Shown here: positions 8,967 through 16,983 of the stretch, piece after piece
How the letters are laid out: the number at the start of each line of letters is the position of its first letter
Numbering within the stretch: the first letter of the stretch is position 1
Assembly (NCBI GenBank): GCA_009773555.1
Contig: WSXZ01000002.1
Span: 1 to 64,000 of the forward strand
Direction: 5' to 3'
DNA: 64,000 nt
From: Methylocystaceae bacterium
Lineage (GTDB): Bacteria; Pseudomonadota; Alphaproteobacteria; Rhizobiales; Beijerinckiaceae
The notes under the pieces: model-generated
Told to the model about the DNA's origin: nothing
Database searches by the model: none
What the model saw: the letters and a program-made list of their open reading frames with translations, nothing else
Position numbers and translations under genes: made by a program

Positions 8967-9197
8967 TCACATCAATTTCGTCATCAGCTCGTTGAGCAGC
9001 CTGATCTGCGCGCCGGCGCCGTCCTCATCCTCGATCTGCTGTCCCTCGAAGACGTTGCGGATCACTTCGTCGAGCGGCATGCGCAACACGCGGCTCCAGG
9101 GCTCGTTCATGAAGCGGCACGCTAGGAGGCCGATGCGCCGCAGATCGGACCAGTCTAGGGAGAGGCGCGATCCTCCTCGGTCAGGGGCAAGAAAGGG
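8967..9197 (-). CDS. tail assembly chaperone extension E' (reached by -1 frameshift)
   Basis: This is the minus-strand frame entered from gene E by slipping back one base at 9191-9197. It adds about 76 residues (PFLAPDRGGSRLSLDWSDLR onward, ending LLNELMTKLM) and has no ribosome site of its own. P2 makes E+E' in the same way, and lambda makes G-GT. The stop is at 8967-8969, 61 bases before the tape measure start. Confidence 0.85.
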   Translation of the reverse strand, partial: PFLAPDRGGSRLSLDWSDLRRIGLLACRFMNEPWSRVLRMPLDEVIRNVFEGQQIEDEDGAGAQIRLLNELMTKLM

Positions 9198-9598
9198 AGG
9201 CAGGCCTTTGTGACGCGATCGGCGTCGGTAGCCTCCATGCCGCGGATCACGGGCGCCGACAGTGCGGTCATCGCCGCAAACAGGTCGATTGACGTGACCT
9301 CGCGGCCCGCCTTCTGCGCCTCGTCCGTCACGCGCAGCGCTTCGGCGAAGGTGAGCCGGCGGATCGAGACGGTGCGCAGCCACTCTCCCTTCCAGCGGAA
9401 GGGATGGTTCAGCGGAACCTCCTCGATCATGCCCGCCGGATCTTCGAATTCAAGGATGGCGACTTCCGCTTGCGTTGGCGAAGGCAGAGCCAGGGCGCTC
9501 GCTTCCGTCACCTCGCCCTCGGCCCCATCGGGAGGGAGCGGCACTTGCGCAAAATCGGCTTTCACGGCGCTTTCAACGCCACTTTTGGCATCGTTCAC
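9155..9598 (-). CDS. tail assembly chaperone E (P2 gpE-like)
   Basis: A 147-residue acidic protein beginning MNDAKSGVESAVKADF with a GTG start that overlaps the tube gene stop (GTGA). Its core, FRWKGEWLRTVSIRRLTFAEALRV, is typical of phage tail assembly chaperones, which bind the tape measure protein during assembly. Near its end it carries the slippery heptamer CCCTTTC in the right phase (C CCT TTC), which would yield an E-E' fusion. The normal stop is TAG at 9155-9157. Confidence 0.88.
   Translation of the reverse strand: MNDAKSGVESAVKADFAQVPLPPDGAEGEVTEASALALPSPTQAEVAILEFEDPAGMIEEVPLNHPFRWKGEWLRTVSIRRLTFAEALRVTDEAQKAGREVTSIDLFAAMTALSAPVIRGMEATDADRVTKACLPFLPLTEEDRASP
9191..9197 (-). promoter_or_regulatory. 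-1 ribosomal frameshift site in gene E
   Basis: On the minus strand the bases read C CCT TTC in the frame of gene E, an X XXY YYZ slippery heptamer. After slippage the frame stays open to 8967 and gives a plausible chaperone tail. Downstream GC-rich sequence could stimulate the shift, but I did not fold it. Confidence 0.8.
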
Positions 9599-10125
9599 AG
9601 CGCTGTCCCTCCATTGATCGCGAGATTGGCCGCCATGTCGGCGAAGAGCGCGGCGCCGCCGATGACGGTCGCGCCCGGCCCCATGAATTGATCGAAGCGG
9701 TGCACGACGACGGCGTCGACGATGTCCTCGTAGTAGACGATGCTGGAGAACTCATATTCGGTCATCGACGATTTGACGCCCTTGCGGACATCCGCCTTCA
9801 CCGAGGTCAAGAGGCCTTTCATCGTGATGATGCGGCCCTTGTTGGCGCCGGTGCGGAACGAGCGCAGATTTTCGTAGTAAGTGGCGGTGACATAATCGCC
9901 AGGCTGTTTGCCGCAGAGCCCGCGAATGCGCGGATCGTCGCTCTTGAGTTTGATCGTCGCCTTCAGCGGCTGCATGTCCTCGGGCCAGGCGACGCCCATC
10001 ATGTGGCCGCCCGGCGTGAAGTCCTCGGTCTGAAACGTCAGCTCCGGCAGCGTCACTTCGTCGAGCACGCGCCAAACATTGAGCTGGGCGAAATACCAGT
10101 TGCAGCCGCGAACGATGTTGTCCAT
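9595..10125 (-). CDS. phage major tail tube protein (P2 FII-like)
   Basis: A 176-residue tube protein beginning MDNIVRGCNWYFAQLNVWRV and containing TPGGHMMGVAWPEDMQPLKA. This is the pattern of the P2 FII tube family, whose hexameric rings form the inner tail tube. It directly follows the sheath gene and its stop overlaps the start of E. Length matches the family. Confidence 0.93.
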   Translation of the reverse strand: MDNIVRGCNWYFAQLNVWRVLDEVTLPELTFQTEDFTPGGHMMGVAWPEDMQPLKATIKLKSDDPRIRGLCGKQPGDYVTATYYENLRSFRTGANKGRIITMKGLLTSVKADVRKGVKSSMTEYEFSSIVYYEDIVDAVVVHRFDQFMGPGATVIGGAALFADMAANLAINGGTAL

Positions 10126-10149
10126 CTGTCAATCCTTTTCGCGCGCGGT

Positions 10150-11424
10150 CTAAAGAGTTCCCGACACGTTGTATTGCGCCATCGCCGCTTGAATTTCAGA
10201 GGCGAGAATGTCGAAGCTCTGCTCGCGACGCCCGGTATAGAGCTGCAGATCGACAAGCGCCGGGCTCTCTTCCCAATAGGCGTTGAAGACGAGGCCGCCG
10301 ACGCGCATCACCGCATTGGAGTTCTGATCGCGATCCCAGATCACGTCGAAGCCGGGCAGGATCGCCGGCTCGGGGAGCGACGCCAATTCGCCGAGGAAGT
10401 CCATCACCGACTGGCGCAGAACGACGACGAGATTGGTCCCGATATTCTGACCGAGATAGCGCACGAGCGTGCGCGGAATGACCTCGCGGATCGCCTTGCG
10501 CGTGCGCACGACATTGATCAGCCGCCACAGCGGATCGTTGGACGTCGTGAAGAAGCCCCAGAACATCTTGCCCTGCGGCGAATTCACGCTGCGCGAGGTG
10601 CGGTTTTTTTCCAGCTGCACGATCGTGTTGACGCCGCGCTGCAGGAGCCAGTTATGCTCGCTGTCGGGGTCGGTATAATTGCACTCGACGGCGCGCGAAG
10701 GCCCCAGAATGCCGAGCGGCTGATTGCCGGGGTTGAAGTAGGGCCCGCCCATCCGCTTATCGGTCTTCGCCATCAACGCGGCGATATATGGCGCGCTCGC
10801 GCGCGTCACCGGCAGGCCGGCTTCCGAGACGCGCGCGCCCTGGCCGCAGCAGATCACATTAAGCGTTTCGGCCCAGTCGGCCGCCCATTCGACGGCGACG
10901 GTCTTGTTGGCCGACGGCGTGTCGGCGATGGCGACCGGCGTGATCAGTCGCTCGCAGATGGCGTCGAAGGCCGTGATGATCGGATTGGCGGCATCGCCCG
11001 GCCGCAGATGCGCAAAGTCGGGCGCGATCAAGAGATCGGGCACGACGCCGGTCTCGCCCTGCGCCGCCATCATCGCCCAGGAGCCGGTCTTGGCGACGGA
11101 GTCGCCAACCATCTTCGTCATCTTCTGATCGGCGGTGTCGGCGACCAGAATGTCGGGCACGCAGGCGACGATCGACGCGACGATGCCGGAGTAATTGCAG
11201 GCCTCGATAAGCTGTTTCAGCGTGCCGGTTCCCGCCGCGGTGACCATCTCCGTGTCGCTCGTCGTGAAATGCACTGGCGCATCCGGCGGGAACAGATCGC
11301 GGTCAATGCCCGTTCCCGGCGTGAACACGCCGCCGATCGTCGACATGTCGGCGATGAGGAAAGGAGCCTTGTCAGCCCGGTCGAGGAACGTCCTCACGCC
11401 GACATTGGGGGTGGTCGCAGGCAT
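10150..11424 (-). CDS. contractile tail sheath protein (P2 FI-like)
   Basis: A 424-residue sheath protein starting MPATTPNVGVRTFLDRADKA. The C-terminal half has RTRKAIREVIPRTLVRYLGQ and ends in a short domain with YTGRREQSFDILASEIQAA, as in P2 FI-type sheaths. It shows that the tail is contractile (myovirus form). Directly upstream a 14-base unit carrying the ribosome-binding site is present twice in tandem (11426-11453). Confidence 0.93.
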   Translation of the reverse strand: MPATTPNVGVRTFLDRADKAPFLIADMSTIGGVFTPGTGIDRDLFPPDAPVHFTTSDTEMVTAAGTGTLKQLIEACNYSGIVASIVACVPDILVADTADQKMTKMVGDSVAKTGSWAMMAAQGETGVVPDLLIAPDFAHLRPGDAANPIITAFDAICERLITPVAIADTPSANKTVAVEWAADWAETLNVICCGQGARVSEAGLPVTRASAPYIAALMAKTDKRMGGPYFNPGNQPLGILGPSRAVECNYTDPDSEHNWLLQRGVNTIVQLEKNRTSRSVNSPQGKMFWGFFTTSNDPLWRLINVVRTRKAIREVIPRTLVRYLGQNIGTNLVVVLRQSVMDFLGELASLPEPAILPGFDVIWDRDQNSNAVMRVGGLVFNAYWEESPALVDLQLYTGRREQSFDILASEIQAAMAQYNVSGTL

Positions 11425-11425
11425 T

Positions 11426-11453
11426 CAAAACCTCGCTTGCAAAACCTCGCTTG
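11426..11453 (-). repeat. tandem 14-base duplication at the sheath ribosome-binding site
   Basis: On the minus strand CAAGCGAGGTTTTG occurs twice in a row, ending two bases before the sheath ATG. Each unit holds a GCGAGG element that can pair with 16S rRNA. One copy is at the usual spacing; the other lies 14 bases further up. Confidence 0.85.
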
Positions 11454-11536
11454 ACGCCCGATCAAACGCGCCGCACCCTACGAGGGCTCGCCGTCGCTCT
11501 TGGCCACGAAATTTTTCATGAGGAGAAAGGCGCCGC

Positions 11537-13228
11537 CTAGTCGCCCTGGACGGTGATCATCTCGGCGTCTTGCCAAATGATCCGGTCTCGCCAGATTTGC
11601 GGGCGCGCCCAGACGTAAGTCTGCGAGCATTTTTGGTAGCTCTCGCGGATGGCGACGAACATCGCCGGCCAGACCAAGCTGGCGTTGATCGCGTCCTTGT
11701 TGAAGCCGCTAAAAAACTGCGTCGTCTCCGGCGTGTAGCCAAGCGTCGTGAAGGCGGTGTCCCAGGTCGTCGCGTGACGGGCCCAGTCCCGACCGATGAC
11801 CCAATCGTAATCCTCGATCTGGAGCACGTCGTATTCCGGCGCCTCCCAATAGGAGATTGGCAAATTGACGATCTCGAGCATCGGGTGCGAAAACACCTGC
11901 GGCGTGTAAACCAGGATCGCCGTTTTGACGGCTGGATGCGCGGTCTTCACGGCGTCGCGGATGTAATTGGTCGATTGCCCGAGCTTGTCGCCCAGCCAAT
12001 TGACGAAAGCCGTCTGCTCTGGCGAGCTGAAATCCGCCGTCACGCTCGTAAGATAAGGCATCGGAGCATAGAGCCCCGTATCGGCGTTATAGGCGAGCAG
12101 CGTGGCGTAGTCGTAAAAGCATGGTCCGCCACCGCCTTCGACATAGGAGTTATCCCACCACCACGGCTCGCCGATCTGGAAATAGGCCTCGCCGCCGAGC
12201 GCGATGATGCGTCCGACCAGATAGTTCGCGACGCCTGCCAAATAGTCGAGTGCATCGGTTCTGCACGGCGAGATAAACCGGCTTGGCGGGTCCCAGCCGG
12301 ACTCCCCTGGGGCGCCGGCATGATCGCGCTGATACCAGTCGGTTGGCATCAAATAATGGATGATCTCATAGGAGACCGAGACCACGATCTTGTCGAAGCC
12401 TTTGGCGACAAGATTGACGACGAGATCGTCCCACCAGGCGCGGGCCGCCGAATTGATGATCGGCTTGCCGATATCGACGATGAAGCGCTCTTCGCTCTCC
12501 GACCACGCGACCGCGTGATGGTGCGAGAGCCCAATATAAACATTATACCAGCCGCGGTAGCCGAGATCATGGGCGGCGTCGACGATGCGCTTTGGCGCAA
12601 GGTGATAGGAGTCGTCATAGCCGTCTGTCATGCCGAGTTTATGCGGCGCGACGCCGGCGCGCCATTTGAAGAGATCAGGACCTTCGACGCTGATGTTGCT
12701 CATGGAAAAATGGGCGACGACCTCTTCGGCGAGCGGCGTGAGAACCGGCGGATCGGCCGGGAGTTCGTAATCCTCTGGGATGAGCGAGAGAAACATTCGC
12801 TTGACGCTTGTCCAGTCGACAGGCTCCGTCCCTTCCCAGCCGCCGCCGACCTGCGAGAACTCCAATTTGATATGTCCGGACATGCCGTCGTCGGCCATGT
12901 CGGTCGCATAGGCCGCCGGCCGCACATAGCTTAATGATCCGTCGAGGTGCTCGACCGTGAAGGTCGGCGGGCGGTCGGAGAGCATGGAGGCGACGCCGAC
13001 CATCTCGAAATCGAACTCGAGAGCGGCGCCGCTGAAGTCGTGGGCGCTCTCATAGCGGCACAGCGGATGCGAGATCGTGTCGTCGCATTCCCAGATCAGT
13101 CCCACGAGATCATTGGTCGAGCGAAAGATCAGAGCGACCGTCAGCGCGTCCTGCGCGGGCGTCGTCAGCGCCGCCGACGCCTCGACGTTCGAATTAACAG
13201 TCCAATATTCTGGCTGAAAGCGACGCAT
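11537..13228 (-). CDS. large tail protein with a TIM-barrel/glycoside-hydrolase-like domain
   Basis: A 563-residue protein. The N-terminal 150 residues are beta-rich (RRFQPEYWTVNSNVEASAAL). The rest resembles a TIM barrel: HFSMSNISVEG, LGYRGWYNVYIGLSHHHAVA, IVVSVSYEIIHYLMP, then GGEAYFQIGEPWWWDNSYVE and VLQIEDYDWVIG, with strand-end acidic residues as in glycosidases. It lies between the fibre genes and the sheath, so a virion-bound sugar-binding or sugar-cleaving role at the cell surface is inferred. Catalytic activity is not proven. Similar barrel proteins are known as tail sheath-associated proteins in other phages. Confidence 0.7.
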   Translation of the reverse strand: MRRFQPEYWTVNSNVEASAALTTPAQDALTVALIFRSTNDLVGLIWECDDTISHPLCRYESAHDFSGAALEFDFEMVGVASMLSDRPPTFTVEHLDGSLSYVRPAAYATDMADDGMSGHIKLEFSQVGGGWEGTEPVDWTSVKRMFLSLIPEDYELPADPPVLTPLAEEVVAHFSMSNISVEGPDLFKWRAGVAPHKLGMTDGYDDSYHLAPKRIVDAAHDLGYRGWYNVYIGLSHHHAVAWSESEERFIVDIGKPIINSAARAWWDDLVVNLVAKGFDKIVVSVSYEIIHYLMPTDWYQRDHAGAPGESGWDPPSRFISPCRTDALDYLAGVANYLVGRIIALGGEAYFQIGEPWWWDNSYVEGGGGPCFYDYATLLAYNADTGLYAPMPYLTSVTADFSSPEQTAFVNWLGDKLGQSTNYIRDAVKTAHPAVKTAILVYTPQVFSHPMLEIVNLPISYWEAPEYDVLQIEDYDWVIGRDWARHATTWDTAFTTLGYTPETTQFFSGFNKDAINASLVWPAMFVAIRESYQKCSQTYVWARPQIWRDRIIWQDAEMITVQGD

Positions 13229-13710
13229 CAGACGCGGCTTCCGGCGAGCGCGCCGAAGAGGCCTGAGATCACGTCGAGGCTCGCCTGCGTGACGAGCTGC
13301 AGAATGTCTCCCGTCTCGAACTGCAGACTCTCACCGTCGCCGGTCGAGATCGTCGCGATTGTTTCACTGGCGGCGAACTCGATTGCGCCAACCTCGTCGC
13401 CATTTTTGAGGATGCGGAGCATGTAAGCCTCGTGCGGGGCGACGAGGCAGCGAAACTGCGATCCCGCAAAATTTGCAGGGAACGCCACGCCGACAACAAA
13501 GACTTCGCCAAGCACCAGCGCATTCGGCGACGGGATGCCAGGGTAGGTCAGCCGGATCAAATGCGGATCCGGGGTATTATAGGCCTTTAGCGAGTCGAGG
13601 ATGTCGAAGAGCGTCTCGCGCAGGATCGGCGAGGGATCGATCGACGCGCCATGCGCAAGCAGATGCGCGTCGATATCCGCCTTTATTTGCGCGATGGATT
13701 TCGCCGTCAT
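13228..13710 (-). CDS. unknown protein downstream of the collagen-like fibre
   Basis: A 160-residue protein starting [21 protein letters not shown], with GGAAG just before the ATG; the longer frame upstream is a shadow of the fibre gene. Its ATG overlaps the fibre stop (ATGA) and its stop overlaps the next ATG by one base. The C-terminal half is beta-rich ([19 protein letters not shown]). No family is recognised. Position directly after a fibre gene suggests a fibre-tip or fibre-assembly role. Confidence 0.8.
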   Translation of the reverse strand: MTAKSIAQIKADIDAHLLAHGASIDPSPILRETLFDILDSLKAYNTPDPHLIRLTYPGIPSPNALVLGEVFVVGVAFPANFAGSQFRCLVAPHEAYMLRILKNGDEVGAIEFAASETIATISTGDGESLQFETGDILQLVTQASLDVISGLFGALAGSRV

Positions 13711-15071
13711 TTCTTCCGGCCGAAAATGTGGATTTTGCCCGTCGCCAGATTGCCGTTGTCGACAAAGAACTTCATGCCGGTGACGGGGTCCGTCGTCGTG
13801 TTTCTCGACGCAGATACGTCGACAACTGCGCTTTGCCCGCTGTCGGAATAATCGCCAAAGCCCATCTGTCCAACGATACGCTTCACATTCGCCGTTTCGG
13901 CAGGATTGAAGAAGCGAAGAAAGCCGCTTAGCCCTGCGCCCCCGCTGTTTTTCAATCGCGGACTCGTCGCGCCGGAGAGGTCGATATAGGTCGTCTGATG
14001 CGAGGCGACCGAGCCAGCAGAATTCGTCACGCGCGCCAGGCTGGAATAGCCGTCGATCATCCAATAGCCGCCGATCTGCAGCTCCAGCTTCAGATTAGCG
14101 CCATCGGTCGCCGGAACGAGATTTTCGAGAACGATCTCGTAGTCGTCGAAGTCGGCAGTGAAGTGAGTCGTATCGGCGAGCTGCGCGACGTCCGCCGCGG
14201 TCAATGTTGCAAGATGGATCCATGGTCCCGCCGGCAGAGTTGCGGCTTCGCCGGCCGGCCCCTGCGGTCCGGCAGGGCCGACGTCGCCTTGCGCTCCCTG
14301 CGGGCCGACAGGACCGACGTCGCCTTGTGGCCCCTGAGGACCAGCAGGACCGACGTCGCCTTGCGCTCCCTGAGGGCCAGCAGGACCGATCTCGCCGTGC
14401 GGTCCTTGTGCACCTTCCGGGCCAGAAGGCCCGACACCGCCTTGTGGACCTTGTGGACCTTGCGGGCCAGAGGGACCGACCTGGCCTTGTGAGCCCTGCG
14501 GGCCTTGCGGGCCAGAAGGACCGACGAGACCTCGCGGACCTTCTGGGCCGGCGGGACCGACGGCGCCTTGCGGTCCCTGCGGCCCCGCCGGACCATTCGG
14601 TGGACCTGGCAGTCCACGCTCGACCATGCTGAGAATGGTCGCGGCGTCGTTGCCGGAAATGTCCACGATCGGCTCCCATGAGGCGATATCCTCATAATCC
14701 GGCGCCGGCCCCGGCAGCCCGACCTGCGAAACGCCGCGCCTGAAGTTGAAGACGAACTGTCCGAGATTTTTGGGAAGGCCGTCCTCGACATAAATGAGAT
14801 CGGCGAAATAGCTATCTGTCAGATCGGCGATGAGTTGCTGCGGCGCAAGCAGGGCGAGAACCGCCTTCCTGGCCGGCGCGTCATGGGCGATGACGCGCAG
14901 ATTGCCGATCTCGCTCGAAAACGCGAACGCCGGCGCGCCTGTCGCGATCGTCCTGCGCCGCAGCTCCATCGTCCATGCGCCCGCGGGCGGCATGGCGTAG
15001 CCAGGCATGCGCACCACAAAGCTGCGGGAAATCGCTTCATTGTTGGAGAGGTAGATGCGTCTCATGTTCAT
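13707..15071 (-). CDS. tail fibre with collagen-like Gly-X-Y shaft
   Basis: The 454-residue protein has an N-terminal domain ([20 protein letters not shown]), a shaft of about 40 Gly-X-Y triplets rich in Pro and Gln (roughly residues 156-276, coded by about 14240-14610), and a globular C-terminal domain from [13 protein letters not shown] to IHIFGRKK. Collagen-like shafts in phage fibres form trimeric rods, so this should be an adsorption fibre. The C-terminal domain resembles that of the other fibre (15562-16791). I chose the ATG at 15069-15071, which overlaps the previous stop (ATGA) and lies about 9 bases after AAGGGGG. Confidence 0.88.
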   Translation of the reverse strand: MNMRRIYLSNNEAISRSFVVRMPGYAMPPAGAWTMELRRRTIATGAPAFAFSSEIGNLRVIAHDAPARKAVLALLAPQQLIADLTDSYFADLIYVEDGLPKNLGQFVFNFRRGVSQVGLPGPAPDYEDIASWEPIVDISGNDAATILSMVERGLPGPPNGPAGPQGPQGAVGPAGPEGPRGLVGPSGPQGPQGSQGQVGPSGPQGPQGPQGGVGPSGPEGAQGPHGEIGPAGPQGAQGDVGPAGPQGPQGDVGPVGPQGAQGDVGPAGPQGPAGEAATLPAGPWIHLATLTAADVAQLADTTHFTADFDDYEIVLENLVPATDGANLKLELQIGGYWMIDGYSSLARVTNSAGSVASHQTTYIDLSGATSPRLKNSGGAGLSGFLRFFNPAETANVKRIVGQMGFGDYSDSGQSAVVDVSASRNTTTDPVTGMKFFVDNGNLATGKIHIFGRKK

Positions 15072-15565
15072 GACGGCCATCCCCCTTCGATATTGATCGT
15101 CGCGAGCGCCTGCTCGTCTGGGGCCGCCTCGATCGCTTCGGCGAGCGCCGCCTCGCGATCGAAGCACGCCTGGACATGTGTGCGGACGGCCTGCGCGATC
15201 GCGATGATCTGATCGCGATCGAGCGTCACGAAGCCGCGGTCGGCGAACTTCCATTGGACCGAATAGCTGGCGTCGAGCGTCGCCGCGAGACATGCGCCAA
15301 CGAGTTTCGCCTGAGATTTGTCATCCGTCGCGACAGTCGAACCATTGACGCTGATCCCGCCTGTCTCAGCGCGCCAGCGCCGATCGGCAAGCGCCTGCAG
15401 AGCCGCTTCTTTGAGCTTCGCTAGCGTGTTTGCGGGAGCGGGCGTGTTTCCGAGCGCGGCCCAGGCCTGATATTCAGCCCATTCGGCCTCCATTTCGGGG
15501 CCGATGATCCTGCCGTCAGAGTCGCGCACGACGGCGACGGTGTCCGGGCGCGCAGAATAGGTCAT
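15068..15565 (-). CDS. DUF4376 protein, probable fibre assembly partner
   Basis: A 165-residue protein starting [20 protein letters not shown]. The C-terminal part [20 protein letters not shown] and the following SQAKLVGA match the DUF4376 pattern found beside phage tail fibre genes. It overlaps both neighbouring fibre genes by four bases, so it is translated with them. A chaperone or fibre-tip role is inferred from position; the family has no firm biochemical function. Confidence 0.82.
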   Translation of the reverse strand: MTYSARPDTVAVVRDSDGRIIGPEMEAEWAEYQAWAALGNTPAPANTLAKLKEAALQALADRRWRAETGGISVNGSTVATDDKSQAKLVGACLAATLDASYSVQWKFADRGFVTLDRDQIIAIAQAVRTHVQACFDREAALAEAIEAAPDEQALATINIEGGWPS

Positions 15566-16791
15566 TTCTTCCTCGCACGAATGTGAATGGCGCCGTCGGC
15601 GAGATTTCCGCTGTTTGCGTAAGCCTGAATGCCGGTGACGCCGAAGCCGCCGTTCCAACGGCCTCCCGTGACTATGAGAGCCTGGGTCGGATAGGCCTCA
15701 TGGAAGGAAAGGACGCCGGAGACGCGCGGGTGCTTGGTGGCGCTGTTGACGTTGTAGAGTCGCAACGAACCGCACAGACCGTCGGACGCGGCGTTGCTCA
15801 TCCTGGCGCCTGCCGACAGATTGATTTGCCCCGTGTCGGCGCCGCTCGCGTAGCCGATGGAGTTCTGCTCCATGTATACGGCGTCATAATTCGCGCTGTG
15901 GTAAGCACCGCCGCTGTGCAGCTGCAATCCGAGCCCGACGGCCGAAGCGGACGACGGCTTCAGGCCGACGAACTCAATTTCATATTCGTCGTAGGCGCTG
16001 GTGAAGCTGCTTGTGACCTGTAGCGCGGCGCTGTTATTGGCGGTGAGCGTGGCGAGATGCACCCACGCGCCAGCCGGCAGATCGGCGGGATTGACCGCGC
16101 TCTGCGTCGCGAGCGATCCGAGCCCCAGATTTGTCCGCGCCTGAGTTTTTTCGCCGGCGCTCAGCGCTTGCGCCGCATCGAAGCGCAGGCGCGCGGCGAG
16201 CGCGCTGGTCACGGTCGACGCGAAATTGGCGTCGTCGCCGAACGCGGCGGCAAGCTCGTCCAAAGTGTCGAGCACGCCGGGCGCGGAAGCAACCAGCGCG
16301 GCGATGGCCGTTTTCACAAAGGCCGTCGTCGCCAGTTTGGCCGAATTGTCGCCGCCGGCCGGAGTCGGCGCGGTGGGGGAGCCAGTAAAGTTGGGCGAAG
16401 CGCGTGGCGCCAGGAGCGCAACAGCGGCGACGAGATCGGCGAGAGCGGAGGCGGACGCCTTGGACGCGATTTCAGCGTCCGAGGTAAAGCGCATCGACGG
16501 CGTGACGGAGATCAACGTCGCCGGAATGGACGTCGCCAGCAGAGCGTCAAGGAACGCCTCAATCTGCTGCGCATGGGCCTGCGCTTGGGCGGCGGTCGGC
16601 GCGATTTCGTTCTGAACCGCCGCGATCGCCTGACCGACGCCAAGATTGATCAGGTTTTGGAACGAGGCTTCGAGCGCTTCCCGCGCACGGAGCCGCTCGC
16701 CGATCGACGTCATCGCAGCGTCCCATGAAGCCTTGTTCAGCGTCATGTTGGCCGGAGCGGCGTAGTCGTTATCTGGGGTTGGCAGAGACAA
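15562..16791 (-). CDS. tail fibre protein
   Basis: A 409-residue fibre. The N-terminal half is helical and Ala-rich, with the phage fibre repeat APRASPNFTGSPTAPTPAGG and KLATTAFVKTAI. The C-terminal domain runs from WVHLATLTANNSAA to [10 protein letters not shown] and is related to that of the collagen-like fibre. The start chosen is TTG at 16789-16791 (SLPTPDNDYAAPANMTL follows), with GAAGGGG 9 bases upstream; an ATG at 16746 is the alternative. It overlaps the preceding small gene by 23 bases. Confidence 0.87.
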   Translation of the reverse strand: MSLPTPDNDYAAPANMTLNKASWDAAMTSIGERLRAREALEASFQNLINLGVGQAIAAVQNEIAPTAAQAQAHAQQIEAFLDALLATSIPATLISVTPSMRFTSDAEIASKASASALADLVAAVALLAPRASPNFTGSPTAPTPAGGDNSAKLATTAFVKTAIAALVASAPGVLDTLDELAAAFGDDANFASTVTSALAARLRFDAAQALSAGEKTQARTNLGLGSLATQSAVNPADLPAGAWVHLATLTANNSAALQVTSSFTSAYDEYEIEFVGLKPSSASAVGLGLQLHSGGAYHSANYDAVYMEQNSIGYASGADTGQINLSAGARMSNAASDGLCGSLRLYNVNSATKHPRVSGVLSFHEAYPTQALIVTGGRWNGGFGVTGIQAYANSGNLADGAIHIRARKK

Positions 16792-16972
16792 TGGCGTCGG
16801 CCCCTTCTTCATCGACGATGGCGTTGAGCGTCGCACCGGTGATCTGATGCTCGCCGAGCGGCTTGATACGCGCGCGGCCAACCATCACCGTGCGGCTGAG
16901 CCGCACGTCGTAGATCGTCTCCGGGTCATACGACCCGGCCGAAGTCGCGCCGCCATGCGCTTGCTGCGCCAT
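16769..16972 (-). CDS. small tail-region protein of unknown function
   Basis: A 67-residue protein, MAQQAHGGATSAGSYDPETI at its start, with a perfect TAAGGAGG 6 bases before the ATG. That is the strongest ribosome site in the tail operon, so it is probably made in quantity. It reads like a small beta-rich structural protein (VRLSRTVMVGRARIKPLGEH). No family is recognised. Confidence 0.75.
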   Translation of the reverse strand: MAQQAHGGATSAGSYDPETIYDVRLSRTVMVGRARIKPLGEHQITGATLNAIVDEEGADAIVSANPR

Positions 16973-16983
16973 TGAAAGCCTCC

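Noticed and set aside
9475-11454. Long plus-strand frame of 659 codons opposite the tail tube and sheath genes
   Set aside because: It is Arg/His/Asp-rich and lacks a ribosome site and domain signs. It is a shadow of well-identified minus-strand genes, common in GC-rich DNA.
14240-14610. Regular repeats that could suggest a CRISPR or minisatellite array
   Set aside because: They encode in-frame Gly-X-Y triplets of a fibre shaft with no constant repeat/spacer pattern. No CRISPR array or cas gene is seen in the window.
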